Of a stretch of DNA of 47,098 nucleotides, positions 28,909 through 39,031 are shown in pieces. How positions within the stretch are numbered: position 1 is the first letter of the stretch; every line of letters starts with the position of its first letter. The notes beneath the pieces were generated by a model that worked only from the letters and a program-made list of their open reading frames with translations, ran no database searches and was not told where the DNA came from. The position numbers and the translations under genes were made by a program. Source of the DNA: a virus. Where the stretch lies: IMG/VR virus record IMGVR_UViG_3300035703_000147, positions 1 to 47,098 of that record; one strand, 5' to 3'.

Positions 28909-29165
28909 GTGATCTATTTACTGACCAGCTATCTCAAGAAGAGAAGTGGGCAATACAAATCCAAGAATGCCGCGATAAAGTAGAGGTAAGGGTAATGTCA
29001 GCCTTGGCTTTAGGCAGGGCTAAGACTAAAAGAAAGGAACTGTACAAGTCATGGCGTACTCAATATGGCGACGACATCGCAAAAGAATCAGCCAAGCTAG
29101 CGGAAGCAATACTCAAAGGGGATTTGGAAATGCCGAAATGGTTTCGAGCAAGGAGAAGAGTATGA
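28905..29165 (+). CDS. Small helical protein (86 aa)
   Basis: The start is a GTG at 28905 overlapping the upstream stop. The product reads (M)SDLFTDQLSQEEKWAIQIQE and contains VEVRVMSALALGRAKTKRKE and YGDDIAKESAKLAEAILKGD. It is basic at the end (FRARRRV). Function unknown. Similar short helical proteins are common next to nucleotide-metabolism genes in phages. Confidence 0.62.
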   Translation: MSDLFTDQLSQEEKWAIQIQECRDKVEVRVMSALALGRAKTKRKELYKSWRTQYGDDIAKESAKLAEAILKGDLEMPKWFRARRRV

Positions 29166-29308
29166 GTGCTTGGTTAATTATTGTGACAGGTCTTATCTAC
29201 TCTTACATTGCACTTGAGCAAGGCTTCAAGGGTAACATAGCAATGCTGATTGTATACAGTGGGTATGCATTTAGCAATGTGGGCTTGTACTGGATGGCGA
29301 CTAAATGA
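29162..29308 (+). CDS. Small membrane protein (48 aa)
   Basis: ATG 29162 overlaps the previous stop by ATGA. The product MSAWLIIVTGLIYSYIALEQ, then IAMLIVYSGYAFSNVGLYWM, has two short hydrophobic helices. It may be an inner-membrane peptide. It overlaps a 9-base inverted repeat at its end (29297-29330). No family recognised. Confidence 0.62.
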   Translation: MSAWLIIVTGLIYSYIALEQGFKGNIAMLIVYSGYAFSNVGLYWMATK

Positions 29309-29381
29309 AAGTACTTTGCAATTTAGTCGCGACTTTTTTGCAATGCGCTACGTTTTAGTCGCAGCTTATTTTGCAGTAATG
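29297..29381. repeat. Inverted and direct copies of TTTAGTCGC
   Basis: GCGACTAAA (29297-29305) pairs with TTTAGTCGC (29322-29330), and a second direct copy lies at 29354-29362. The two direct copies extend into similar ~24-28 base units ending in TTTTGCA. This gives two alternative hairpins around the start of the 29343 gene. It could regulate its translation or end transcription. Confidence 0.5.
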
Positions 29382-29555
29382 GGCTTTGCTATGGGGAAGT
29401 TTCATACTTCCTTGGATTACATCCACTGCGATAGCTTCACTAAGAATGGTGTGATGTGGACTGGATACGTCTCAATGAAGGACGGTGATATACGGTGCTT
29501 TTGGAAGGAAGAAAGATACCCCTGGCGTTTAATGCAAGGGGTACCTGTTAGTTAG
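29343..29555 (+). CDS. Small membrane-anchored protein (70 aa)
   Basis: ATG 29343 gives MRYVLVAAYFAVMGFAMGKF followed by a beta-like, Cys-containing domain (HTSLDYIHCDSFTKNGVMW and GDIRCFWKEERYPW). The N-terminal hydrophobic stretch is a single membrane helix or uncleaved signal. No clear ribosome site is present and the repeat above overlaps the start. It ends 4 bases into the convergent 29552 gene. Function unknown. Confidence 0.6.
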   Translation: MRYVLVAAYFAVMGFAMGKFHTSLDYIHCDSFTKNGVMWTGYVSMKDGDIRCFWKEERYPWRLMQGVPVS

Positions 29556-32500
29556 TCTTCTGCAGATTCCCTAACCAACCCACCAGCACGATTGAGTAAT
29601 CCTTGATCAGTTGAATTACCAATCACAGCATCACGGAATCCTGCACGGATAGCAGCATTTACGGCACGGTTCTGGAACATCTTCTCTTGTTCTTTAATCT
29701 TGTTTCGAGCAGTTACTTTGTACTCTTCACTGAGATTAGGATTGGAGTTGATTGATTGCAGCTGTTGACGCAACGCTTTGATCTGCTGATCTACCCCTGA
29801 GATTACAGCCTTAGCAGCGCCCAGGTTTGGATGTTGCCTGAGAATCTCAGTCTTTTCTGCACGGGTAGTATTGGGATCCATGAACTCTTTGTACTTAGTT
29901 TCAATAGACTCAGCAGCACGACGCATAGCACCAGCATCGTAGCCCTCAGGAACGCGAGCAGATAGGCGATCGATAAGAGGAATAGGTGCACGCTTGGTGT
30001 CCTCTCCACGCATCTTTTGGATAGCTAAGCCTGCGCCCTTATATACCTCAGTAAATATACCTGGCAAGTACGATTGAATAAAGTAATCCACTGCCCCAGG
30101 ATTGATGTCAATCAACCCTTTCTTATATTGATTACCACCAGTAGCATTATTCAAGCCACGCATCAGAGATCTTGACATTGGGTTAACCGTATCAAAATGC
30201 ATATATGAGTTGGCTTCTTTTACATCAGAGAATGGATTCTGCTCTTTGAATATAGGAGCACCGAATCTATTTTCATTAGATGCTATGTCCACAATCGGAG
30301 TCAGGATTGATGGGGTAATTGTTTTCAAGAAAGCACCAGCAGCAGTTTGCGACTCAGCACCAGATCCGATCGGGGCAAAGGAGTCAAAGGCTGCAGTTAA
30401 CACACGGCTAGCTGCCTCTTCAACCTTAAGCTTCCCACCAAATACATCAGCCATGTAATGTCCAAGAGTATGGAATACGTTCCAACCATATGCAATTGGA
30501 ATCGCACCACCAGGAACATCAGGTGCAAGTATCAAGCTGGTTGAGCGTTTGTAGTTGGGGATCATGTCAAGCTTGTCTACGCCTGGCTTATCTTCATCCT
30601 CACCACCTACAGCACGAGCAATCATGTTGCCCATAATACCCATGACAATCCACACGCCAGCCACTTTAGAGAACTGGGCGCTTGGCATAAAGCGAGCAAA
30701 GCCCTTGTCACCAGCACTGTAGTTTTGGAACATACGATACGTGCCTTGTACTGCAGGATTAGCGAATACGTATAGCGATCTAAAGTTCTGAGATGCACCC
30801 TTCATGTTGAAGTTAACTGTGATCTCTTTTGCGTAGGTCGCTGCACGCTCTTCAGTCCAGCCGTTCTGACGCAACACCTTGTACATAGCAAAGCGAGGCG
30901 CGGCTTCCATTGGCATGCTGATTAATTCCATGAACTTACCCACTGACTCAAGCTTATCCTTGGTTAGTTCTAGCATTCCGTTGGGGCCACTCATATGGCG
31001 GTTCATAGATTCGATGGTTTCTTCTACGTTCTGGCGATCAAGGAAGAACGTCTCCGCACCATTGCGACGGAACTCTTCGTAGAGTTGCATCTCTTCTGGG
31101 GTAAGAGGCTTACGTTGCTTGAGACCGCCAAGGTAGCTACCCCACCATCCTCCAGTTGTATCTGATTGATCGGCAACAAGGTAGCGGAAAGCCACCTTGA
31201 GGGATGGATACCACTCCTTAGTCATCTTAGCTGCAAGTACTGGTCCCACCTCAGGATCGGCAGAGGCGTTAGCAAATGCCGTCTGAGCATCTCGGAATCC
31301 GTTAGGCAATACCCAAGCTGGATTCCAGGAGGTGATCAACTGACTGAAGAATCTGCCCCATGCGCCAACCAGCTGCACCAGATCTGACCTGGACTGTTGA
31401 CTTGCACCTGAGATGGATTGAACAAACTGTTTTCCCTGATCTGTAAAACGCATCAGAATTGGTTTGCCATCTACACGTGCCACCAATACATTTGGATCTC
31501 TGATCAGGTTTGGATCTTCAACCATTGAAACGTATCCGTCTGGGGCAATGCGACCTGAGATTACAACCTCAGCATTGACCTTGCGGATTGCAGCTAGAGC
31601 ATCAGCTGGCTCAACCACACGCTGTTGTTCGGCTAAATTAATACGGTTGATTAACTCAGACTGCGCTTCATCTGCGGTCATAGATCCGTCAGCAATACTC
31701 TTCTTCAGACTCTCTAGGAACTTACGACCAGAGCCCTCATTCGGTGCGTCACCGATGTACTTGAGTATCTTCTTGTCAGCGATTAAGCGATCTAGGTTAA
31801 GACGTTTCTTCTCGGCAATCGGATTGATCTGCACGAAATTAGGATCGGGATTCTGCTCTAGCATCTGCAGGATAGAACGATTGACTCTTGCTTTCTGCCC
31901 ACGGATTAGCGTAGACAGGTATGCGTTCATGGTGTTTTGTAGTATGTCGACAGGCTCAGTTCCACGACCCAAAGCTGTTTGTACTTCACGACCTTTGAAG
32001 TTGAACCCGTTGGGTCCAAGATCAGACTTATCAAACTTGTCGAGTCCGAGATCCTCGTTACCAGACAAGTTACGATAGTTACTGTAGACATTCAACGCCT
32101 CTGCTGTATTTGCGTCGACAAGACCTGTTTGCACCATGTAGTTCACATGATCTTTACTCATCTTATCCATTAATCTTCCAAGAGATTCAAGCTCGGGACG
32201 GTATGCTTCCCATTGACCGTCGTTGTTATTTTGCAACAACTCACGAGCAGTCTTGTTATCCATACCAGAGCCACTGAAGTTAGTAGGATTAATTTTGTTG
32301 ATCTGCTTGTTACGCTCTTCAGCATGTTGAGCCAATAGGAAACGGTCAACACTGCGTATGTCACCGCCTTTATCTCCAATTGTTTTCAATAGCTTTTGAA
32401 TTGGCTCTTGATAACGCTTACGCATGTCATCAACAAAGAACTTCAGGCGACCTTCGTATAGCTTGAGATCTTGAATGACGGTGTTATCAGCGCCGCTCTT

Positions 32501-35500
32501 AGATAGAAACTCAGATACTTCAAATACTGGAAGATATTGGTTTTGAATATTGATCTGAAGTTTACGGGCAAACTTTTTCCAGCCTTCAACATCATCAAAT
32601 GCAGGGATCTGTTTGATAGATGCTGGGTCAACCTCTTGACGGGTACCGCGATCAGTAGAGCGAACTGGCTTGCCAACCTTTTTAAGGATAGCGTACGCTT
32701 GATCGTACTCTTCAACGGTTGTTGAACTAAATGTTCCATCTTTCTTATCAAGAGTAAAGACTGTCCACTCACGGGTAACTGGGTTAAGACGTGCATATCC
32801 TGTAGTCTGACCGTCACGAGTAGCAAAGATTTCTACAGGATTCTTGTTGCGTGCAAACAACACCTCAGAAGGTGCGCCGTTGAGTGGGCTTACACCTTGT
32901 GTACGTACAGCAGTACGTGCGCTAGACAATATGAAAGCAAGCTGGCGATCACCAGTGCTATCAAGCCAATCAGCAACAGAATCAACCCCTGCTTTGCGTA
33001 ACCAATCAACGAGGCGACCAATGAGTTCTCTGAAGAGGCTGGAATCTCCCTTGGCTGCGATGTCTGCAATAGCTTCCTCGATTGACTCGAGTCGTGACAT
33101 AGGCTGCTGGGATGCCGCCGCATCTTGGAACTGTCGGTCTGCTTCATTTCGCACCTTGTCGTTTAGTCGATACTGTGTTTCTAAGAAGGAGTTGAGGCGA
33201 TCTCCTAGGAAGTAACGCATACCCCAGTGACCATACAGCTCATGGAATAAAACAAACTCAGCATCAGCCACGTCATCTAGATATTGAGAGAACAAATAAA
33301 CCTGACCAGTCTCAGTGTCAATGGCACCCTTGAATGCGCCATTATCAAAACGACCTAGAACACGGGCGCGAACCTCAGGATCAGAGATCTGAGCTGGGTT
33401 CATGAGAACGGTGTAGCTGGGCTTCACATCCCAGTCAGCAGTAATCTCAGACAGGTGAGCTGCAACAGTAGAAGCAGCTGGGCCATGCGAGTTTTTGCCA
33501 CGCTTGTACAGAACGTCACCACTTAAGATGACGTTGGTCTCAGGTTGAGTTGATACGTCTGCGGCTGGCTCAATTACAAAACTGTCATCGCTGTAACGTG
33601 CCGCTGCATCAGCGATCTTTTTATACAAGAGACTAATGCGTGCATCTTCTCCTGTCATAAAGCCTTCACCTGTTCTTGCAGCTCGCTCAATCTCAGCCTG
33701 AACTTCAGCATTTGAGATCTCAGGCATCTCTTGACCATCGATTGCAGCAACATTGTCATTGGCATCTTCGTTATCTAATGCTGTTGACTCAGTGATATCA
33801 TTTTGGTAAATCTGAGCTAGCTGATCTTGCAAAGCCGAGATTAACTCATTCTTATTATTAGCTAGGCTTGCGGCTTCTGCCATCAACTCAGCTTGGTGAA
33901 TGATTGCTGATGCCTGATTTAAGTCAGATATAAGGATGCGGTTCTGGAATACGGCATATGCCTTGGGGTCTAGCCCTTGCATGTAGTCAAGCATTGACAT
34001 GTAAACACGCAGTTCATTACGACGACCGTTGTCAAGAATTACTTTGTCAGTTTTATTCTTGTATTCAATAACGGCTCTCTGCTCTTCTTTTGTTAGGCCG
34101 TCCATAATCTGTTGCTTCAGATCTTTGCGAGCGTCCAACGCATAAGTAACATCATCAAGCCATAGGCGGTGTAAATATTTCAACTCACCATAAACCAAAC
34201 CTTCTAGTGCGGCACGGTCTCCCTCTGGGATATTGTTAGGATCTGCCAACTCTTTGAGTGAATAGGTATTGAATAGGGCATGTGGGAATGCTTGCTGTAC
34301 GTCATCATACAAAGCATTCACATATTCAGCTCGAGTGCCACCCTTAATAGATAGCTGACGATCAAACTGTTCTTGGCGACGGCGCTTTAATGCATCACGC
34401 TTCTGGTTAATGTAAGCGATGACACGCTTTTCTCCGTCTGTAATTGATTTTTCAAACTCAGCAAATTTCTCTGGCTGGTCTGAGTAGATGTTTTTGATCT
34501 GTTCATATGAGCGTACCCAAGCATCACGAGATGCGTAGTTTCCAGCCTGACCTTTGGGGTTTCCAAATACAAAATCAGCAAGACGGGTAGTAGCCGCAGG
34601 AAACTGGCTGACCTCACGATCAACTGCTGTCAGTTCTTTGCCGCTCATAGCCAAAGCTTTACGGAAGTCGCTGAATTGAAACTCACGATCCTTCTTGGGC
34701 AAACGCATCTCATTCCAGAGTGCGCTCATGTCAGATCCACCAGACGCTTCGATCGCTGCAATAGCGTTCAATGCGGCTTGTATACGGTCGCTTTGTTCGA
34801 TGTCAGGGAAGTTAAGCTCAGCTTGTGTGGTATCTTCATTGACTGTGCCAACTGAATTGTTGACTTCCTCTACGGTATCAGCCTGTTCGAATACTTGTAA
34901 GCCAGCTAGTTTTTGACCAACCACACGATCAATAACATCTGATGAGAAACCATCGGCTTCCATCTTTTGTTGCAAACCAACAAGCTCATCAGAGATCTTG
35001 GCTGCATGAATTTTTAATAAACCTGCACGAGCATTAACGTCAGCTTTCTGTGCAGATTCGATGGCCTTGGCAATAGCAGCAACAGGATTGCTACGCTTAG
35101 ATCCAGACTCCATCGCGCCCACTTGGGCAAACTGATCGAAGATGTATTCCACATCAGACTGCTTCTTGTTGAACTTGAAGAACGGGCGCTGACGGTTATA
35201 AATGTCTTTGAGCTTTTGACGCAGCTCAACCAAAGTCTGATCCACAGTACTTGGTGTAAACATCGTAGTCATAATACGTTGAGCCTGCGCTTCGTAACTA
35301 TTTAGTTTCTGCTTCTGTTCAGTGCTCATGAACTGTAGAGATTGCTGAACAGGTGTGGCAGCACGACGCTCATCACGGAATGTGAGTGTTTCTTTTCCAC
35401 GCTTTAAAGCCTGAGGGATGGATGCAATACGTGCAACCACGTTGGCAGAAGATCCTTCAATAGCCTCACCTGCTTTAGCATTGCGGATCATGTATAGACC

Positions 35501-37921
35501 GCTACGCTTGGTGTCAAATACTTTACCGACTACTAAGCCTTGCGCATCAAGTAGACTACCAATTAGGTTTGAGCTATCGTTTTCAAGCTTGGTATTCACA
35601 AGGGCTATACCCTTGGTATCCGTAAATGGCTCAGCCTCAAACTCACGACGCTGCGCTTCTTGGTTTTCTTTGGCTTGCTTAGCCATACGTTCTTGCTCTT
35701 GAACATCTGGAGCAACCGTCTTTGGCTGTTCTCTGAATGTGCCACGCTGAACACGATTTGGGTCAGCATTAATGACCTCGATTGGTCGCTTATCTTTTAT
35801 CTCCTGAACAGGTGCTTGAGCTGGAGTTGGAACGGCTTCAGCCTGCGGAACATTGACCGAAACTCTATCTGTGTCCTGCGCCACTGTTGTTTCGACTGGC
35901 GCTTCTCCTGGCGGAGTGACATCCTGAGTGACCTGTACCTGTGTGGCAGCCTGCGTAGATTGTGGTTCTGCATCCTGTGTAGCCTGTTGAGTTGTAATAT
36001 CTGTAGGTTCTGCAGGAGCGGCCTCAGGAGCTACGATTGGGGTTACTTGAGGTGTAGCCCTACCCTGCACCACAGCCTCGCCTTGTGGCTTGATCTGAGC
36101 GGTCTGAGGAGGAACTGCTGCTGCTTGAGTTTTACTGACTGCTGTAGATACGGTTGTATCTACGGGTAAACCCTGACGAACCTGTGCCTCAGCTTGGCTT
36201 AGACGAGCTAATGGGCTTGGCTCAGATGGTATTGGGGTAGCCATCTCAGTTGGGGTACGATCCAACCCAATTTGGGTATCAGCTTTGGGGGCTGGTTTTT
36301 CACGGGTAAATACGCCTTCGGCTTCCATGATCCCTTGATCAGCCAGATCTTTGGCGATGCGAATAGACTCACGGGTGGGACGTAAGTCCCTTGGAGCAGA
36401 AGACACAGCGCCTCCTGCAAATGGAGTGTCTATAGGTCTGGTGCGCTGATAGAACTCTCCTAACCTTTCTTGGAACTGACCAGCAAAGGTTGGGTTATCT
36501 GAAATAATGCTGTTGCCTTGAGAAACTAGGTTAGCGTTCTGAGATGCATTGGCTAGATCAAGATTCATACGAGTCTTATCTGCATAGTTTTGCAGCTGAG
36601 CACGGGTATTCTCGTCACCCTGAGAATAAAGAGATGCTAAGAAAGCTGGACCGTCTTGAGATTTCTGCAAGCCAAAGAACTCTGGGTCTGTTAGACCTTG
36701 CTGAGCAACCTGAGATGGTACGGTTGGAGCTGGTTCTATTGGGCTGACATTGTTAAAGCTGGCTGGTGCTGCCTGTACTGTCACATTACCCTGAGGTTGT
36801 ACTGCTCCAGGACGACGTAAGCCACCTGAGGTAGCAACCTCGATAGGGGCAAAAGCAGCCTCACCAAATATCTCGGCAAGAAGCTCGCCTTTACCAACCT
36901 CCTCGCCTACTGCTTGAGCCGCTTGATATGCACCAACACCACCTCCAGCTCCTTGAACTCCAGCTTGGAATGCGGCATTGCCTACTATGGCAGTTCTAGG
37001 TGCGGTAGCAGCAACTCTTGATAGTGGGTTAATTCCCATGAATAAGCCAGCAACAGCATTGGCTGGAACTTCAGCAAGTGTTTTAGTTGCAGCATAATCA
37101 GACGCAGCTTGAGTATCGCCTTGAAATTTATCAAGACCTTCTACGTAGTTGGTTCCTAAAGATCCAAGAATGACAGCGCTTGAGTTGGTTGCAGCACCAA
37201 AAGCGGCAGTACCAACTGCAGCAGATTGCGTGGCAGAAAGACCACCACGAGCAGCAAGACCGCGAGCAGTCAGACCAACCACACCGCCAGGTAATACGGC
37301 AGCAGCCATTGCAGGCAATTGCTCACCAAGGAAGTTAACAGCAACACCTGGGTTGGAAGCAATATACTTCAGCATTGCTTTGGCACCTTCGTAATAATCT
37401 GGTGCGTCGTTTCCTTGCTGAATCAACTGCTGAATACGTGGGTCAGAAGCGAGAGCCTTGTATTCTTCTACGCTTTTTTGCAGGATTGGAGCGGTATCAG
37501 AACCGCTTCCTGTGACGGCTGTTTCTAGTTTGTTAGCGAGGTAGTCCCATGTAAGCATGAGACCCTTAGCCCCCTTCTGCACGGAGTCAATGAACCCCAC
37601 TTCCTTTGCAGGCGTTGCAGCAGGAGATATCTGTGGCGCTGTAGAATCATATGCGTTGAGCACTTGCTGAATTGGATTTGCTTCAGCAGGTGCAGCAGTT
37701 GTTGGCTGATTTAAAACACCACTGTCATACGCTTTTAGAATATCATCTATTAAAGATGGATTCGTAGCTGCTGGAGAGCTTGGACGAATTCCAAGCCGAG
37801 GTCCTTCCACTTTGCCAAGACTGTCAAGACTTTGGCTGGTTGGATCAATTTGCACTCCAGTCTGGCCACGACTGCGTACTTCCTGCCCCGCTTGAGTCGA
37901 GCTCTTGAAAAGTTCTGCCAT
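29552..37921 (-). CDS. Giant polyvalent virion protein (2789 aa) with zincin-like motif and LPD38-like region
   Basis: At 8.4 kb this takes about 18 percent of the window. The N-terminal region has hydrophobic stretches (FLGEQLPAMAAAVLPGGVVG) and a long Pro/Gln/Val-rich linker near residues 585-700. Near 1560 there is HELYGH, the HExxGH signature of zincin metallopeptidases. Near 2200-2430, SWNPAWVLPNGFRDAQTAFA and VFANPAVQGTYRMFQNYSA match the LPD38 domain of large polyvalent proteins. Such proteins are packed in phage heads and injected. Gene order (just after the other internal proteins) fits an ejection protein. N4-type virion RNA polymerase motifs were not seen. Confidence 0.85.
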   Translation of the reverse strand: MAELFKSSTQAGQEVRSRGQTGVQIDPTSQSLDSLGKVEGPRLGIRPSSPAATNPSLIDDILKAYDSGVLNQPTTAAPAEANPIQQVLNAYDSTAPQISPAATPAKEVGFIDSVQKGAKGLMLTWDYLANKLETAVTGSGSDTAPILQKSVEEYKALASDPRIQQLIQQGNDAPDYYEGAKAMLKYIASNPGVAVNFLGEQLPAMAAAVLPGGVVGLTARGLAARGGLSATQSAAVGTAAFGAATNSSAVILGSLGTNYVEGLDKFQGDTQAASDYAATKTLAEVPANAVAGLFMGINPLSRVAATAPRTAIVGNAAFQAGVQGAGGGVGAYQAAQAVGEEVGKGELLAEIFGEAAFAPIEVATSGGLRRPGAVQPQGNVTVQAAPASFNNVSPIEPAPTVPSQVAQQGLTDPEFFGLQKSQDGPAFLASLYSQGDENTRAQLQNYADKTRMNLDLANASQNANLVSQGNSIISDNPTFAGQFQERLGEFYQRTRPIDTPFAGGAVSSAPRDLRPTRESIRIAKDLADQGIMEAEGVFTREKPAPKADTQIGLDRTPTEMATPIPSEPSPLARLSQAEAQVRQGLPVDTTVSTAVSKTQAAAVPPQTAQIKPQGEAVVQGRATPQVTPIVAPEAAPAEPTDITTQQATQDAEPQSTQAATQVQVTQDVTPPGEAPVETTVAQDTDRVSVNVPQAEAVPTPAQAPVQEIKDKRPIEVINADPNRVQRGTFREQPKTVAPDVQEQERMAKQAKENQEAQRREFEAEPFTDTKGIALVNTKLENDSSNLIGSLLDAQGLVVGKVFDTKRSGLYMIRNAKAGEAIEGSSANVVARIASIPQALKRGKETLTFRDERRAATPVQQSLQFMSTEQKQKLNSYEAQAQRIMTTMFTPSTVDQTLVELRQKLKDIYNRQRPFFKFNKKQSDVEYIFDQFAQVGAMESGSKRSNPVAAIAKAIESAQKADVNARAGLLKIHAAKISDELVGLQQKMEADGFSSDVIDRVVGQKLAGLQVFEQADTVEEVNNSVGTVNEDTTQAELNFPDIEQSDRIQAALNAIAAIEASGGSDMSALWNEMRLPKKDREFQFSDFRKALAMSGKELTAVDREVSQFPAATTRLADFVFGNPKGQAGNYASRDAWVRSYEQIKNIYSDQPEKFAEFEKSITDGEKRVIAYINQKRDALKRRRQEQFDRQLSIKGGTRAEYVNALYDDVQQAFPHALFNTYSLKELADPNNIPEGDRAALEGLVYGELKYLHRLWLDDVTYALDARKDLKQQIMDGLTKEEQRAVIEYKNKTDKVILDNGRRNELRVYMSMLDYMQGLDPKAYAVFQNRILISDLNQASAIIHQAELMAEAASLANNKNELISALQDQLAQIYQNDITESTALDNEDANDNVAAIDGQEMPEISNAEVQAEIERAARTGEGFMTGEDARISLLYKKIADAAARYSDDSFVIEPAADVSTQPETNVILSGDVLYKRGKNSHGPAASTVAAHLSEITADWDVKPSYTVLMNPAQISDPEVRARVLGRFDNGAFKGAIDTETGQVYLFSQYLDDVADAEFVLFHELYGHWGMRYFLGDRLNSFLETQYRLNDKVRNEADRQFQDAAASQQPMSRLESIEEAIADIAAKGDSSLFRELIGRLVDWLRKAGVDSVADWLDSTGDRQLAFILSSARTAVRTQGVSPLNGAPSEVLFARNKNPVEIFATRDGQTTGYARLNPVTREWTVFTLDKKDGTFSSTTVEEYDQAYAILKKVGKPVRSTDRGTRQEVDPASIKQIPAFDDVEGWKKFARKLQINIQNQYLPVFEVSEFLSKSGADNTVIQDLKLYEGRLKFFVDDMRKRYQEPIQKLLKTIGDKGGDIRSVDRFLLAQHAEERNKQINKINPTNFSGSGMDNKTARELLQNNNDGQWEAYRPELESLGRLMDKMSKDHVNYMVQTGLVDANTAEALNVYSNYRNLSGNEDLGLDKFDKSDLGPNGFNFKGREVQTALGRGTEPVDILQNTMNAYLSTLIRGQKARVNRSILQMLEQNPDPNFVQINPIAEKKRLNLDRLIADKKILKYIGDAPNEGSGRKFLESLKKSIADGSMTADEAQSELINRINLAEQQRVVEPADALAAIRKVNAEVVISGRIAPDGYVSMVEDPNLIRDPNVLVARVDGKPILMRFTDQGKQFVQSISGASQQSRSDLVQLVGAWGRFFSQLITSWNPAWVLPNGFRDAQTAFANASADPEVGPVLAAKMTKEWYPSLKVAFRYLVADQSDTTGGWWGSYLGGLKQRKPLTPEEMQLYEEFRRNGAETFFLDRQNVEETIESMNRHMSGPNGMLELTKDKLESVGKFMELISMPMEAAPRFAMYKVLRQNGWTEERAATYAKEITVNFNMKGASQNFRSLYVFANPAVQGTYRMFQNYSAGDKGFARFMPSAQFSKVAGVWIVMGIMGNMIARAVGGEDEDKPGVDKLDMIPNYKRSTSLILAPDVPGGAIPIAYGWNVFHTLGHYMADVFGGKLKVEEAASRVLTAAFDSFAPIGSGAESQTAAGAFLKTITPSILTPIVDIASNENRFGAPIFKEQNPFSDVKEANSYMHFDTVNPMSRSLMRGLNNATGGNQYKKGLIDINPGAVDYFIQSYLPGIFTEVYKGAGLAIQKMRGEDTKRAPIPLIDRLSARVPEGYDAGAMRRAAESIETKYKEFMDPNTTRAEKTEILRQHPNLGAAKAVISGVDQQIKALRQQLQSINSNPNLSEEYKVTARNKIKEQEKMFQNRAVNAAIRAGFRDAVIGNSTDQGLLNRAGGLVRESAED

Positions 37922-37924
37922 ATC

Positions 37925-39031
37925 TTATTTCTGTGCTGGTTGTAATGGTTCTGTATTAACGTTATATCTTTTGAATACACGTTCTTCGGCTGTGTTAATT
38001 GCTGTTTGCATATTCATGCCAGCGTCCATAAGCTGACGAGTTAACATGCCAACCTCAGACTCAATACGCTTGTTACGATCTGCTTCCATTTGAGTTGTTG
38101 GATTGCGGAAGATGGCTGTGTATCGATTGTTTAAAGTTGTGGCTAATGTTTTGTTTTCATCAGCACGAATTTCAGCACGTTTAATCTCGCGCGCGTTAGC
38201 CAGAGTTCTTTCATTACGCCTGTCTAGACCACCCTCTTGAATATTGACACGCTCAGTAGCCTTACCTTGAACAAATTTCTCTTTGCCCATAGCAATACCA
38301 TAATCCAGCATTTTCTCTGGTGTATACAACAGTTGCATTTCAAACGAGCTGGTAATTTTTTGTGGCTTACCATCTTTTCCAGGTGCATATACTACGTTGG
38401 TAGGAAAGCCAGTTTCCACATCAGTTTCTTTTACCATGAAACTACCTTTTGGTAATTTGCGATCGCCGTTTTTATTGAACAGTTCAATGGCTTTATCACT
38501 GTTGCCAGTTTGATCAAACAATTCAAACGCCTCGAATACGCCTTCTTTCTTCAGCTCTTTATTGAGCTGGCGATTTTTTATGAAGGTATCCTCGTCATAT
38601 AATTTGTTATCGATTCTAGCTTTTTGGAACACGTCAGCACGCAAGCGATCGACCTGAGTTTGAGTAAGTTGCTCAGGAGGTTTAACCATACTAGTTCCTT
38701 CTTTGAAGGAAAGTCCAGCTGCTTTTGCCTGCTCTGGAGATGAGTATTGCATTGGGCCAAGTTCCTGACCGAACTCATCAACTGCAACACCAGTAACAGC
38801 ACCACCACGAAGACGAGCATCAATCTCTGCCATACCGCGGGCAACTTGATCGCCGTATGATTTCTTGCGCTCTATCTCATCAAGCTGCGCTTGCTTCATC
38901 TTCATATCAGTTTCAAACGCTTGAGCCTCACGAGATTCACGTTGCTGAGCAAGACGTAATGCTGTGCCTTTGCTGTAACCTTCGGTAAGACCTTCGGCAA
39001 ATCCGCCGATTCCACTTAGTCCAATTGCCAT
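37925..39031 (-). CDS. Internal virion protein (368 aa, helical)
   Basis: It reads MAIGLSGIGGFAEGLTEGYS and has long Ala/Gln/Glu/Arg-rich helices (QLDEIERKKSYGDQVARGM and NARAREIKRAEIR-like segments). The start of the protein (GGFAEGLTEGYSKGTALR) matches the class of podophage internal proteins that line the DNA-ejection channel. It lies between the 392-residue protein and the giant protein with 1-3 bp gaps, so all three form one co-translated ejection module. Confidence 0.75.
   Translation of the reverse strand: MAIGLSGIGGFAEGLTEGYSKGTALRLAQQRESREAQAFETDMKMKQAQLDEIERKKSYGDQVARGMAEIDARLRGGAVTGVAVDEFGQELGPMQYSSPEQAKAAGLSFKEGTSMVKPPEQLTQTQVDRLRADVFQKARIDNKLYDEDTFIKNRQLNKELKKEGVFEAFELFDQTGNSDKAIELFNKNGDRKLPKGSFMVKETDVETGFPTNVVYAPGKDGKPQKITSSFEMQLLYTPEKMLDYGIAMGKEKFVQGKATERVNIQEGGLDRRNERTLANAREIKRAEIRADENKTLATTLNNRYTAIFRNPTTQMEADRNKRIESEVGMLTRQLMDAGMNMQTAINTAEERVFKRYNVNTEPLQPAQK

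Noticed and set aside
29552-37921. N4-like virion RNA polymerase in the giant protein
   Set aside because: Size and place would fit, but no T7-like RNA polymerase motifs were recognised; the zincin and LPD38-like segments explain it better.
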